In this document: one piece after another, positions 1 through 10,223 of the stretch
Numbering within the stretch: position 1 is the first letter of the stretch
How the letters are laid out: every line of letters begins with the position of its first letter
Source: Viola odorata
Taxonomy: Eukaryota; Streptophyta; Magnoliopsida; Malpighiales; Violaceae
Assembly (NCBI GenBank): GCA_963691705.1
Contig: OY829537.1
Span: 36,521,514-36,585,513 of the forward strand
Direction of reading: 5' to 3'
Length of the DNA stretch: 64,000 nt
Notes under the pieces: generated by a model
The model's database searches: none
Told to the model about the DNA's origin: nothing
Seen by the model: only the letters and a program-made list of their open reading frames with translations
Program-made: the position numbers and the translations under genes

Positions 1-73
1 AAATTGAGGTGGGTCTTGGTCTCTTTGCGTTTATAGTCAATCTTGGGGCTTTCGTGGTGCAGCCATCACTGCC

Positions 74-3000
74 ATGGCATCCGATCTTGAGAAGAAGGCC
101 AAAGAAGCATTCATCGACGACCACTTCCAGTTGGCCGCTGATCTCTACACTCAGGCCATCTCTTTCAATCCTAACAGCGCGGAGCTCTTTGCTGACCGTG
201 CTCAGGCAAACATCAAACTCGCGAATCTCACAGGTTTGTACACTACTTTACTCTCTTCTCCTTTTGTTTGCTTTTCGTATTACCAGTGGATTGACTTCTT
301 TACCTTATCTTTTCATTTCCAGAGGCTGTTGCTGACGCAAACAGAGCAATTGAGTTGGACCCTTCTTTGGCTAAAGCCTACTTACGCAAAGGGTTTGTTC
401 TTGATGCATTTCTATGTCTATGTGTTCCCATCTTTCTTTTGCACAATTAAAGTAGGCCTTATGATGGTGAATTTTTTTTACAACCGTTGGCTTTCCCGTA
501 TTCTATTTTTTCTTCTTTGTATACTTCTACACAGATTCTGTTCCTTTTATCACCATTATTGTTTGCTGCACTCGTTTCCATTGTCAGCATGTTGGGCTTC
601 TTTCTTTCTTTAGTTTGAATTTTAAATCGCAGTTGATTATACTTTTTGGATTTCATTTCATAAGGGATTGCTCAAGTTTACTTAGCATGGCTTCATTCTT
701 TATGGTTCCCTTAGTGTAGTTTGCAGTGTCTTGGAATTTGATTCATACTGATACTAGTTCTTTTGTTTTCCTTTGCTAGTCCCTGAATGATTTAGTAGAC
801 ACTCTTTAACATACTGCCATTTCTGGTTGCAGCATTGCATGCTTGAAGCTTGAGGAGTATCAGAGTGCTAAGGCTGCCCTGGAAACTGGAGCTTCTTTGG
901 CACCAGAAGAGACGAGATTCATCAAATTGATCAAAGAATGCAATGATTGCATTGCAGGTTTGTAGCTTTCTGGCACTACATACGTCTTTTTATGTGGATC
1001 CTAACACATATCTTTCTGGCATAAAGATTCTATAAATTGTGTTTTTTTTTTAATGTTTTCTTGTCAATATATTGTGCATCTTTTCAGAAGAAACTTGTGA
1101 TCTTCCAAACCAGGCATTGGAAGCCTCAGTGAGTGCTACTTCAGAAGATGTTCAGCCTATGACTGACCTTTCTGGAGAGGCAGCAACAATAGCACCCCCC
1201 AAGCCAAAATACAGGTTGGTGCACTTCTGTTCTATAATGATCTCTGCAAATAGTAACTATTAGTCCAACTTGTTCATGAGACCTTTCCTTTCCTGAGTTT
1301 AACTTTTGGAATTTGTTTCTAGTGCTTCTGATAATTCGTTGTCAGTGATACTCTGCTTTCATTCAGCTTTTCTAAAAACTGAGGGCATTTTTGTGTTTGT
1401 TTGACAATAAAAGTTTGGATAATGTGGTAGCATTTCTGTGTTCCTTCAACCCTAATGTCTGAGGTGGTGAGTTGTACAGGCATGAATTCTACCAGAAGCC
1501 AGAAGAGGTAGTTGTAACCATATTTGCAAAGGGCATCCCAGCTGACCATGTTGCAGTTGAATTTGGCGAACAGATAGTATGCACGTTAATTCAATGCCTT
1601 TGTTATTGTTCATTTGACATGGTACAGGAAAGCAATCTAATTACTAGTAACTTTGGCTCATGGCTTTGCAGCTAAGTGTTAGCATTGATGTCCCTGGTGA
1701 AGAGAAATACCAATTTCAGCCCCGCTTGTTTGGAAAGGTATTGCATGAAAAATCTTTGGCAAATGTGTTCCTCTTGTTGCAAAACATGTTAGGTGTTTGA
1801 TCTGTTGGCATTTTTCTTGTTAGGCATTGGAAGAAATATAGGCATCTTGAGTTTTAGTAGATGCTAGAATTAAGTGAAAACTCAGCTATATTCATGAGGA
1901 ATATAGGACTTTTTAAGATTTTGGATCAGATTCTGTTTCAGCAATAACTACTGTTACATTTTTTAAGGAATGGTCAGTTGTATTCTAGCCCTTTACTTGC
2001 GTTGATGAGACTTTCAGGCCTTTGGCAAATATATTTTCTGGACTTCCATGGGTTTTATAAGCTGTCACACCATTGTGTCTGTTCTATGCGTGCGCTCTTT
2101 TTGTTGGGCATTATATGTAATCTGTTTCTTGTCAATATGTGTATATTTTATTCACCAATGTGAAACCAAATAATTACTGTTGCCTTGATGGTTTTGCTGT
2201 TATAGGATTGCATAGTAAAGTAAAAATATATTCAATGGTTACCTGGGACATTTAATTCTAGTCCCTTTTCCTGAATGTCATTTTTGTGTAAACAGATTTT
2301 ACCTGACAAGTGCAAATTCCTGGTCTTGTCTACAAAAGTAGAAATCCGCCTGCCCAAAGCTGAATCTATACACTGGGCTTCGCTTGAATTTGATAAGGAG
2401 GCAACTATTGTTCAAAGGATTAATGCTTCCCCTGGTATGTTAAAATGCTAGTCATGTGCAACTGTTTAATCGAAATGTGAGGTTTAAGTTGGCTGCGGAT
2501 TTAATTTATGGAGCATGTATTTTCCTGCCAATTTTTTTCCGTTTGACGAAATCATGATGCGCTTACTACCACGTAATTCACACACACGATGGCCCCATTA
2601 TCAAGTAGGATCAGGCATTTCTATTGGGATCTCCATGGTTGACCAAATCATAATTTAAGCAACCTTATCCTCTGCCGTACAGTAATTAATTCCCAGAGGC
2701 CCGCATATCCTTCATCAAAACCAAGACGAGTAGATTGGGATAAGCTTGAAGCAGAAGTAAAGAAAGAGGTAATCTTTTTAATTTTTTTTCAGGTTATAAG
2801 ATCTTGTTTTGGTAGAGGCGTCTTGATGATTGTTTGAGTTTCAGGAAAAAGAGGAAAAACTGGATGGTGACGCAGGCTTGAACAAATTTTTTCGCGACAT
2901 TTACCAAGATGCTGATGATGACACCAGAAAAGCCATGAGAAAATCTTTTGTAAGAGGGTTTCATGATTTCTAGCTGCAAAACTGCACGATTTGTTCTTGT

Positions 3001-3137
3001 TAATGATTTTGTTTTGTTCACTTCCGCAGGTGGAATCAAACGGGACTGTGTTGTCCACCAACTGGAAGGAAGTGGGTGATAAGAAGGTGGAAGGGAGTCC
3101 TCCTGATGGTATGGAGATGAAGAAATGGGAGTACTGA
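74..3137 (+). CDS. SGT1: SGT1 co-chaperone, complete gene with ten exons
   Basis: SGT1 is the HSP90 co-chaperone that works with RAR1 to stabilise NLR immune receptors and that also binds SKP1/SCF ubiquitin ligases. Exons read by eye: 74-233, 323-392, 833-957, 1088-1214, 1480-1576, 1672-1737, 2296-2434, 2683-2768, 2845-2949, 3030-3137. All introns are GT-AG and phases agree, giving 1083 nt and 360 aa, the usual plant SGT1 length. The N-terminal ~115 residues are TPRs (start [13 protein letters not shown]). The CS domain begins near residue 155 ([20 protein letters not shown]) and contains the HSP90-binding type of strand pattern. The SGS domain forms the C-terminus, with [21 protein letters not shown] and the end MEMKKWEY. 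The ATG at 74 is the first in a good context (gccATGGC) and starts the TPR. Nothing is broken. Identity is certain; the splice sites are inferred from family alignment. Confidence 0.95.
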
Positions 3138-3153
3138 GCTTCAGTGCAGTTGT

Positions 3154-3201
3154 CAATGGCCAATGGCCAATGGCCAATGGCCATGCTATATATATATATA
3201 A
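3154..3201. repeat. Microsatellite in SGT1 3' UTR: (CAATGGC)4 followed by a TA run
   Basis: Four perfect copies of CAATGGC (3154-3181) are followed after a few bases by a TA run to about 3201. It begins 17 bases after the SGT1 stop codon, so it probably lies in the 3' UTR. Confidence 0.85.
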
Positions 3202-3590
3202 GGTGGTGACAATTTTGTGTTCAAGATTTTGGAAGCATTGGAGTCTTTTATTTGTTTTAATCAACTTTATATATTTTATTATTATGGAGCATTTATTTCC
3301 ACGCTCAATTAATTTATTTTCATATCAAAATAGTTAAAAAAAAGTTATGTTATTTTCTCAATTTCTCTTGATATGATAACTTTTATATCCGTTACAATTT
3401 ATTTTAGGTATCAATCACTTTTTTTTCTTTTTCCCTTTTAAACAATTATTTGAGAAAAAATTTATTTGATATCTAAATTTTTTTTTCGTGTAAAATTTAC
3501 CCCTAATTTTTTATCTTTAATAATTTGATACCTAATTTTTATTCTGTTACACATTGGTGATAAATTACTAATAGAGATTCAGTTTCGAAG
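3202..3590. other. SGT1 downstream region, no feature seen
   Basis: AT-rich sequence with poly-T runs. It probably includes the SGT1 polyadenylation region, but no single signal could be chosen. No coding potential was seen. Confidence 0.5.
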
Positions 3591-4312
3591 TGTTAATACA
3601 CCCCACGTTCCTAAATGTTTGTTATTTTATTTTAATTAGTCCCAAACGTTTTTTTCTATTTTTATCGGTCTTAAACGTTTTATCTGTTATTTCAGTAGTC
3701 TCAACTGTAAAAAACAGAGACAAACTCTGTTAGATTTTATTATTTTAATAATTATTTCTGACAATCGGATCCACACGTCAGAAATTTTTTTTTTTTAAAT
3801 ATAAAAAATAAAGAAAAATCTAATAAAATAGGAACTATTTTTTAAAAATATAGGAAAAATAGGAAAATTAATTTAAAAAATCTAATAAAATAGGAAAAAT
3901 ATTTTTAAAAAATATAGGAAATTAATAAAATCTAATAAAATAGAAAAATAAAAAAGTACATGTAAAACTTGATAATTCATTTCAAAATTAAAGAAAACCA
4001 AAAAAATTAAAACAAATATGAAAATAAATAAAAAACATAAAAATGTAAAAATTTAAAGGCATCATCCTATTTTATTAGATTTTTCTTATTTTTCTATATT
4101 TTTAAAAATATTTTTTGACTCGTGGGACCCGATTGTCAGGAAATATTATTAAAATAATAAAATGTAACGGAGTTTGTCTCCTTAACATTTTTCTTTACAG
4201 TTGGGACTATATGGAACTAACGGATAAAATATTTGGGACCGATAAAAATAGAAGCATTTGGGACTGATTAAAATAAAATGACAAACATTTGAGACCGTTG
4301 AGTATATTAACC
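3591..4312. mobile_element. Foldback MITE (copy 1), TIRs of about 190 bp
   Basis: The left arm begins tgttaatacaccccacgttc and the right arm, read on the other strand, begins ggttaatatactcaacggtc. The arms stay similar for about 190 bp through conserved blocks such as atgtttgt, atttttatcggtc, ttttat(c)cgttagtt, cccaactgta and gggacccgattgtcag. The centre is an AT-rich spacer with repeated aatctaataaaatagg. Possible imperfect target duplication gtttcgaag / atttcgaat. It has no coding capacity. Long TIRs and a roughly 9-bp duplication suggest a Mutator-like non-autonomous element. A second copy lies inverted at 52452-53266. Confidence 0.75.
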
Positions 4313-4430
4313 TTAATTTCGAATATCCATCCCATCAAATTTTACTTAAAAGAATCTGTCATAGTTATTGCTACAACTTTTGAATATTTTCTTTGATAAA
4401 TTAATTTATTAGAGTTAAAAAAAAAACAGC
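4313..4430. repeat. MITE flank shared with the inverted copy at 52345-52450
   Basis: About 105 bp next to the MITE (tttcgaatatccatcccatc to gataaattaatttattag) are matched in reverse complement at 52345-52450, directly beside the second MITE copy. The MITE and flank therefore moved or were duplicated together, probably as part of a larger repeat. Confidence 0.7.
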
Positions 4431-4819
4431 TGCTATTGAGAACCAAAAAAAACTCTCACTAATAATTCCTGGAAAAAAAGAAGAAGCATTGCCAAGTAAA
4501 CATTCAGCATGGATAAATAGATTTAAGTGATAGATCTATAAAAATTGTTAGGAACTTAAATGGACTAAAGGAATAACTTTTATGTTTGACATATGACTAC
4601 TCATAATGAGAATTTTTTTGCCTGAGTAAAGAGAGTATTTGACGTGTTTGTACACCAACATTTAACATTTCTATAATCTTATTTTTTTCTTCATTTAAAA
4701 ACCATCTACAAGAAGGGTGATCAGATATATCCAGCGAAGGATCATGATTATGTATTGCATTTACCAATATGAGCATTCATAAACCGTCAACTTATTTTTT
4801 GCCTCCCACCTCAAAAGGA
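4431..4819. other. Intergenic stretch, no feature seen
   Basis: AT-rich sequence with short A and T runs. No coding frame, RNA gene or clear repeat was recognised. Confidence 0.4.
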
Positions 4820-5110
4820 CAATTTATCAATCGAGATGATGTTTTTCGTTTTTGAGTTTCATCCGATAACTACCTCCTCTATCGCAACCAATAATTACAC
4901 GTCTAGCACGTTTAGATTTTTTTGTAGAAGTAGCATAACATTGCATTTCACAAATCTCATGTACCGTATTAAAAAGATCATCACGACTTTGAAAATGCTT
5001 TTGTATTGACAATAATGCTTCACTATCCTCAACTGCACTCTCTTGTCTTTTCTCATCATTGATAGAATTTTCACTATGAATATTTACAATTTCTACTGCT
5101 TCTATAATAT
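4820..5110 (-). pseudogene. FAR1/MULE-transposase-like N-terminal fragment
   Basis: On the minus strand a short frame reads QKHFQSRDDLFNTVHEICEM, then RVIIGCDRGGSYRMKLKNEK. The order 'F-x-x-x-D-L-x-x-x-V', then 'C-D-R-G-G-x-Y' is typical of the N-terminal DNA-binding region shared by FAR1-like proteins and MULE transposases. The frame stays open upstream to about 5110 with an acidic leader (INDEKRQESAVEDSEALL). The rest of the domain and any transposase core are missing, so this is a fragment. Confidence 0.5.
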
Positions 5111-5180
5111 TCTGTTGGTAAATTGCAAAACTCGATTAATTACTAGAGAAATATTTAATTGATTATTAAGCTAAGATCTC

Positions 5181-5905
5181 AGTTTTACTGAATGGTGTTC
5201 CTACCGTGGAGTTCCATGTCGGTCAGGGGTTACGCCAGAGATGCCCTATATCCCCGTTACTTTTCAATCTGGCCGCTGAGGGGATTAATTGCATGATTAC
5301 TAAGGCAGTACAACGAGGAGCTTTTTTAGGGATCAACAATCACCGTAACAGTTGGCAGGTCTCCCACACTCAATTCACAGATGACACTTTAATCTTCTGC
5401 AATAACAACGAAGTTGAGCTGAAAAACGTTAAGCATCTTCTTGTCTGGTTTGAGATGTACTCAGGGCTGTGTGTTAATTTCCATAAGAGTCACCTAATTG
5501 GGATCAATGTCAGTAAAAGAGAGGCAGCGTTTGGCTGAGATGCTTAACTGTAAGATTGGTGAACTTCCGATTAATTATTTGGGTCTTCCGGGTGCTAATC
5601 CCCTGCTTTCGAGCACTTGGCAGCCTTTGTTGTCAAAATTAAAGTCTCGCCTAGCTACTTGGAAGAGTCACTTGCTTTCATCTGGAGGGAGGGTCACTCT
5701 CATCAACTCAGTCCTTAATAGTTTTTGTCCATATACTACTGCTCCGTTTTTCTTATGCCGGCCTCTGTGGCAAAAGGTATAGAGGGGATTATTAGGCACT
5801 TTTTATGAAATAGTAAGGAATCTGGTACGATTTTCGCTAAAGTTGGGTGGAGTACAAGTGCCCAAAGCACCACGGCGGTTTGGGTATCTCAGACGTTCGT
5901 GTAAA
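5181..5905 (+). pseudogene. LINE (non-LTR retrotransposon) reverse transcriptase fragment
   Basis: Three frames in succession carry the middle and end of a plant L1-type reverse transcriptase. GLRQRCPISPLLFN matches the 'GLRQGDPLSP' block, and FTDDTLIFC is the catalytic F(A/V)DD box with Ala replaced by Thr. SGLCVNFHKSHLIGINV and INYLGLPGANPLL follow the catalytic box as they should. A frameshift separates 5206-5538 from 5498-5782, and a further shifted piece (YKCPKHHGGLGISDVRVK, near 5850-5905) is the 'PKSKGGLGIRD' block. The endonuclease, 5' part of RT and poly-A tail are absent. This is a dead 5'- and 3'-truncated copy. Confidence 0.85.
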
Positions 5906-6654
5906 ACTTTTTTATTCTATTAATGCAGCGACCTTTTCAAAAAATTGATTATTAATTTATTCGTATTAAACTTAATAGCCGAAAAGTTTAATTCAATTTG
6001 TGTCAAATTATTGAACAGTGAAGAGTATTTAATACAATTCAAAAACAAGAGTATATAAAAGATGGTTTAATAGATAAAATAAAGAAATGAGTTCTAACCT
6101 GATTGTTGAAGCAATAAAGAAATTCTAGTTATAAATCAGCTTTTTTGGTTCGAGTCAAAATAATTAACTTTCTGTGAAAGAGTGAATAAGACGAGGAAAG
6201 AGTGAATACGGTTTGTATTGAGATCGAGACTTATGGTGATGATTCTGAAGAAAAATATGCAACAGTGAAAAATAGAGTTTGTGTATTTTATTCTTCAAAA
6301 AATGTACAGTAGGATAAAAAAATAAAAAAAGAATTTATATGATAAATTGAGATGGTTGAGAAATTAAAAGAGAATTTGGAAGACTTGTGATGAGAATCTT
6401 GTTTGTGAACCTTCTAGTCTCTCAAGTATCCACCGAGTGAAGAGATGGATGCTAAACGAGAGATGACGAAGCTAGAAGGTACCCCTCTTTAGACCTCAAC
6501 CTATTGTTATCTTATGCTCAGCATTTTTCAGTAAATGTCTCTCTATGTGTACATGTTTTATGGGTGGTGTGTAACATCGGAAGAACCACCTATTTTTGAG
6601 TTGTAAAATGTGTTCCAGAACCATTAGTTATGTTTTTTTTGGTGTATGCTGACT
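5906..6654. other. Intergenic stretch, no feature seen
   Basis: AT-rich sequence with no coding frame, RNA gene or repeat that I recognise. Confidence 0.4.
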
Positions 6655-6879
6655 AAGGATGACAATGGGTACCTGTCCGTACCGTATCTGTCTGACGGAG
6701 TAATACTCAAATTATACCCGGTTTGACTAGGTATGATTGGTATCACAAACCTATCGCCCAGATCTCCTCACCGTCACCGCTCCACTCCCTCTCTCGACGT
6801 CATCGCCGACACCACCTTCACTCCAAATTCCGATTTTCCTCCGTCCATCATCAAACCCACCACCCCGCTCGCCACAATC

Positions 6880-7034
6880 TCGCCGTCCGCTCCTCCGACC
6901 TCCGCTGCGAATCTACCCCATGGTCTTTTCCTGACTCCTCTGTATTTGGGCTCAATCGCAACAGATCCATCCACTATTTGTTGCTGCTACTTAACTGCTG
7001 CGGCCGCAGAAACTCCTCCTCTTCCTCTCCCCAT
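6880..7034 (-). pseudogene. AP2/ERF transcription factor, 5' fragment with premature stop
   Basis: Reading the minus strand from the ATG at 7034 gives MGRGRGGVSAAAAVK, a TAG at 6987-6989, then QQQIVDGSVAIEPKYRGVRK and RPWGRFAAE. KYRGVRKRPWGRFAAE is the unmistakable start of an AP2/ERF DNA-binding domain, and the short Arg/Gly/Ala leader resembles group VIII (ERF3/ERF4-like) repressors. The TAG sits in a Gln run, so it is most simply CAG to TAG. After RFAAE the sequence no longer matches the domain in any frame (no WLGTFDTAEEAA block), so the fragment is truncated or rearranged as well as interrupted. A functional protein is not expected. Confidence 0.8.
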
Positions 7035-7444
7035 GGAAAAAAAATGGAGGAAAAGTGAATATTGGATGAATACAAAGAGGAGGATTCTTAAAAGAAAGAA
7101 ATGAAAATTGAAAAAGAAAAAAGAAAAATCAAGAATATACATACACGGGTAGATTACAAGAAAGGTAAAAAGAAGAGAAAAATTGCGATCTAAGATGTAG
7201 ATGATGGAGATTTCTGGGTTTAATAGGAGAGGAGGTACAAGGAAGAAAGGATGGGAAGAGAAAGGGAGAGGAAGGGAAAGCACTTTTTCTTCTAGGGAAA
7301 ACGCCACAAAAGGCACCTGTACGTTGGCTTTGAACTTTATTTGGCACCTCAACCTTTTTTCGTCTTTAAATGGTACTCGTACGTTAGTGTTTGATCACAT
7401 TTGGTACCTGCGGCCGTTTCCGTCACCATTTTGCCGTTATGTAG

Positions 7445-7495
7445 CCTACGTGGCATGCCACGTCATCAAAATGATGACGTGGCATGCCACGTAGG
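7445..7495. repeat. Perfect 24-bp palindrome inside the left MULE TIR
   Basis: Arms of 24 bp (beginning cctacgtggcatgccacgtc) flank the 3-base centre AAA. The right TIR carries a diverged version around 8762-8812. It could form a hairpin or cruciform, and each arm holds the self-complementary core gtggcatgccac. Confidence 0.85.
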
Positions 7496-8337
7496 CATTA
7501 GTTTAATCTTTTTCTTTTCTTTTCTTTCTTTCCTTTTCTTTTCTTTTTTTCTTTTTCTTTCTTTTTCTTTTCTTCCCTTTTTCTTTTCTTCCTTTCTTTC
7601 TTTTCTTTCATTTCTTTTTTCTCTTCTTTCTCTCTTCTTCCTCCCGACTCCATCGCCGGCCAGCAAGAACACCACGATCTCCTCCACGGCCACACCAACC
7701 CACCACGGCCACACCAACCCCTCCACGCCCACACCAACCCGATCTCCTCTCTGTCGCCGCCGCTACTCATCTCCTCGCCACCGCCGCAGCCCATCTCCTC
7801 CACACCAACTTGCTGCTCACCTATCTCCTCGCCACCGCCAAAACCTAACCGGTCTCATCCAAAACCTAACTTGCTGCTCATTCCCAAAACCCAACCGGCC
7901 TCACCCAACCACTCTCTTGTTTTCAATTAATTCAATTACTGTCTTTAATTAATTGCTTGCTCTGTTTTGGATTGAATTTGATTGTTATTTTCAATTAATT
8001 GAGTGTCTCAATTGATTTCGTTGTTTCGTTGATTGGATTGCTGATCGGTTTGTGGCTGGATTTGTTGGTTGATTTCGGGTTGTCGCGGCGGGTTGGTTGC
8101 TTGCTGGCTGGATTTGCTTACTGATTGGATTGTTGGCTGGATTTGTTGGCTGTTTTTGGGTCTGTACTGGTCAGGTTTGGTAGCCGCGTTTTTGGGTTCG
8201 ATTGGTTGCTTGAGCATTGTCAATATACTGGGTTCGATTGGTTCGGCCGGTTGGCTGCTGTTTGAATGTGTTTTTGCAGGAAACAAAGGAGAAGAAGAAG
8301 ATGAGGATTAAGAATTTTGGGGTTTTCGTGTGCAGAG

Positions 8338-8760
8338 GAGGAAGAAAGAAGAAAGAAAGAAAGAAAGAAAGAAGAAAAGAAAAGAAAAAGAAAGAAAAAG
8401 AAAGAAAAAGAAAAAGAAAGAAAAGAAAAGGAAAGAAAAAGAAAAAAAGAAAAGAAAAGGAAAGAAAGAAAAGAAAAGAAAAGGAAAGAAAAAAGAAAAA
8501 AGGAAAAAAAATATTAAACTAATGCCTACGTACAGGAAAGAAAGAAAAAGAAAGAAAAGAAAAAGAAAGAAAAGAAAAAGAAAGAAAAAGGAAAGAAAAA
8601 AGAAAAAAAGAAAAGGAAAGAAAGAAAAGAAAAGAAAAGGAAAGAAAAAAGAAAAAAGGAAAAAAATTATTAAACTAATGCCTACGTACAGGAAAGAAAG
8701 AAAGAAAAGAAAAAGAAAAGAAAAAAAAAAAGGAAAAAAGGAAAAATTAAACTAATGCTT
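8338..8760. repeat. GA-rich tract with three copies of the TIR inner border
   Basis: Long runs of (GAAA)n-like sequence are interrupted by taaactaatgcctacgta at about 8514 and 8671 and by the related taaactaatgcttac at about 8747. The third copy is the genuine inner border of the right TIR; the first two look like tandem duplications of about 156 bp. Open frames here are only Lys/Arg/Glu low complexity and are not genes. Confidence 0.75.
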
Positions 8761-8968
8761 ACATGGCATGCCACGCCATCATTTTGATGACGTGGCATGC
8801 CACGTAGGCTACATAACGGCAAAATGGTGACGGAAACGGCCGCAGGTACCAAATGTGATCAAACACTAACGTACGAGTACCATTTAAAGACGAAAAAAGG
8901 TTGATGTGCCAAATAAAGTTCAAAGCCAACGTACAGGTGCCTTTTGTGGCATTTTCCCTTTTCTTCTA

Positions 8969-9319
8969 CACAAATGTTGATAATTGATAATTCTTGTTGA
9001 TGTTGTTTTTGCGTTTTTTCTTTTTTCTTCTTTTTTATATTAATAATAATATTTAATTTATTTATTTCTCTGGCTGAAATAGTTTTCCTCTTTTTCTGGA
9101 TTGCTCTGCCTTCTCTCGCCCCCACGCAAACTCTTTTTTTATACTAATTTTTTGTTTAATCCCTTTCATTTGTCTAATTGTGTGGCGGGTTGTTCCAATT
9201 TTTTTATTACTTTTTGCACGTAAAAAAAAAGTATGCTAGCAAATAAATTTCCACAAACATTTATTTTTATTTTACGCTGTAAACTTCTCGAGTCATGTCA
9301 AATTTTGAGCCTATGAAAA
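8969..9319. other. Intergenic stretch, no feature seen
   Basis: T-rich sequence after the MULE. No gene, RNA or repeat was recognised. Confidence 0.4.
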
Positions 9320-9612
9320 TGAGTCAAAACAGTAAAAAATAAACAAAATTGGTAAAAAATAAGCTAAAATAGTAAAAAATAAATAAAAATGGTGAAAAAC
9401 GAGACAAAGTGGTAAAAACGAACAAAATCGGTAAAAAAATGAAACAAAATTGTGAAAAACGAGTCAAAACGGTAAAAAATAAGTAAAATGGTAAAAAATG
9501 AGCCAAAATAGTAAAAAATGAGACAAAACGGTAAAAAAAGAGCAAAAACGGTAAACAAAATGGTAAGAAACGAGCATAATTGGTAAAAACGAATCTAAGT
9601 AGTAAATTTTTA
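9320..9612. repeat. AT-rich minisatellite of about 20 bp, roughly 14 diverged copies
   Basis: The unit is close to ggtaaaaaaYgagNcaaaa, repeated with substitutions and small indels. The minus-strand open frames through it (Phe/Tyr/Leu-rich) come from the repeat and are not genes. Confidence 0.8.
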
Positions 9613-10099
9613 CTTAATTATAAAAAAAAAAAAATGTAACTGGATATTCATTATTGAGTATTGAGCATATTGGGTATGGATAATAATGAATATTTAGTTG
9701 TGAGTATAAGTTGAATATTTATGCATACCCACCCATACTCGCTTTAATATGCCCATACCCGCTCAAAGCTTAAGCCTGCTGCCGTTGAAGGTAAGTTTTT
9801 CATGCGAGAAGTTTTATGCGAGATGTTTTATGTCCGAAGCAACAGTAGTTCAGATTTCAAAATAAGTCTCATTTTTTTATTAAATTATCAAAAGAAAGAG
9901 AGAGAGTTTGTATTTACTCTGTAGGCAGTCCAAAAACTATTCTTTCTGACATGTGAATGAAATGACATTGATTTCGGCTTTTGTCAGTGGGACTGCTTTA
10001 TTTTAACTTAATTCTCCTTTCCATCCATGAAAGTTTCCTTGGGAAGGTTTGAGCATGGTGTCACTACCTCTTACTTTTGGTCTTGTTTGTATTCTACAG
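9613..10099. other. Intergenic stretch before an orphan exon
   Basis: It contains A-rich sequence and a segment with repeated 'cccataccc' (9725-9770). A good splice donor context (gaaggtaagt) occurs near 9787, and a pyrimidine-rich acceptor ends at 10099, but the two do not join in the frame of the exon that follows. Nothing else was recognised. Confidence 0.35.
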
Positions 10100-10223
10100 A
10101 CAAAGAGCTGCTGCTAAAGCCCAGAATGAGGCTGTGAAGAAACCGCGTCAACGCGATCGTTCTCAAAGGGCCATGCTTGCTCCAGAAGCCAATGCAGAGC
10201 TTCAATCAAATCTTGATTCTTAA
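10100..10223 (+). pseudogene. Orphan 3'-terminal exon of an unrecognised gene
   Basis: After an acceptor-like ttctacag, one frame is open for 40 codons and ends in TAA at 10221-10223: QRAAAKAQNEAVKKPRQRDR, then SQRAMLAPEANAELQSNLDS. Its composition (Ala, Gln, Lys, Arg, charged) and balanced codon use differ from the AT-rich surroundings and look like real protein. No upstream exon in the same frame was found before it. It may be the last exon of a gene broken by transposons, or a fragment captured by a transposon; a CACTA end lies 650 bp downstream. I do not recognise the protein. Confidence 0.35.

Larger units (their letters stand above)
7295..8958. mobile_element. Non-autonomous Mutator-like element (MULE) with 10-bp target duplication
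   Basis: The ends are inverted copies (GGGAAAA(C/T)GCCACAAAAGG...), nearly identical for over 200 bp, and are flanked by the perfect direct repeat TTTTCTTCTA at 7285-7294 and 8959-8968. Long TIRs and a 9-11 bp duplication identify the Mutator superfamily. Inside the TIRs lie mirrored CT-rich (7508-7645) and GA-rich (8338-8745) tracts. The core (about 7646-8330) is a GC-rich segment (Ser/Pro/Thr-like in frame), then a T-rich segment ending in tgtttttgcag, resembling exon-intron structure. No transposase is present. The core could be a captured gene piece (Pack-MULE), but I recognise no parent gene. Confidence 0.85.

Noticed and set aside
7466..7803. Minus-strand Lys/Glu/Arg-rich frames
   Set aside because: These mirror the CT tract of the MULE TIR.
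8217..8755. Overlapping Lys/Arg/Glu-rich open frames on the plus strand
   Set aside because: They are translations of the GA-rich tract inside the MULE and have no real sequence complexity.
9324..9558. Phe/Tyr/Leu-rich minus-strand frames resembling membrane proteins
   Set aside because: Both frames are produced by the 20-bp minisatellite.
6655..9775. Possible hAT-like transposon, from 'ggatgacaatgggtacc' near 6658 to repeated 'cccataccc' near 9770
   Set aside because: The left phrase resembles a common plant hAT-type end, but the right side lacks the matching inverted end and no 8-bp duplication was found.
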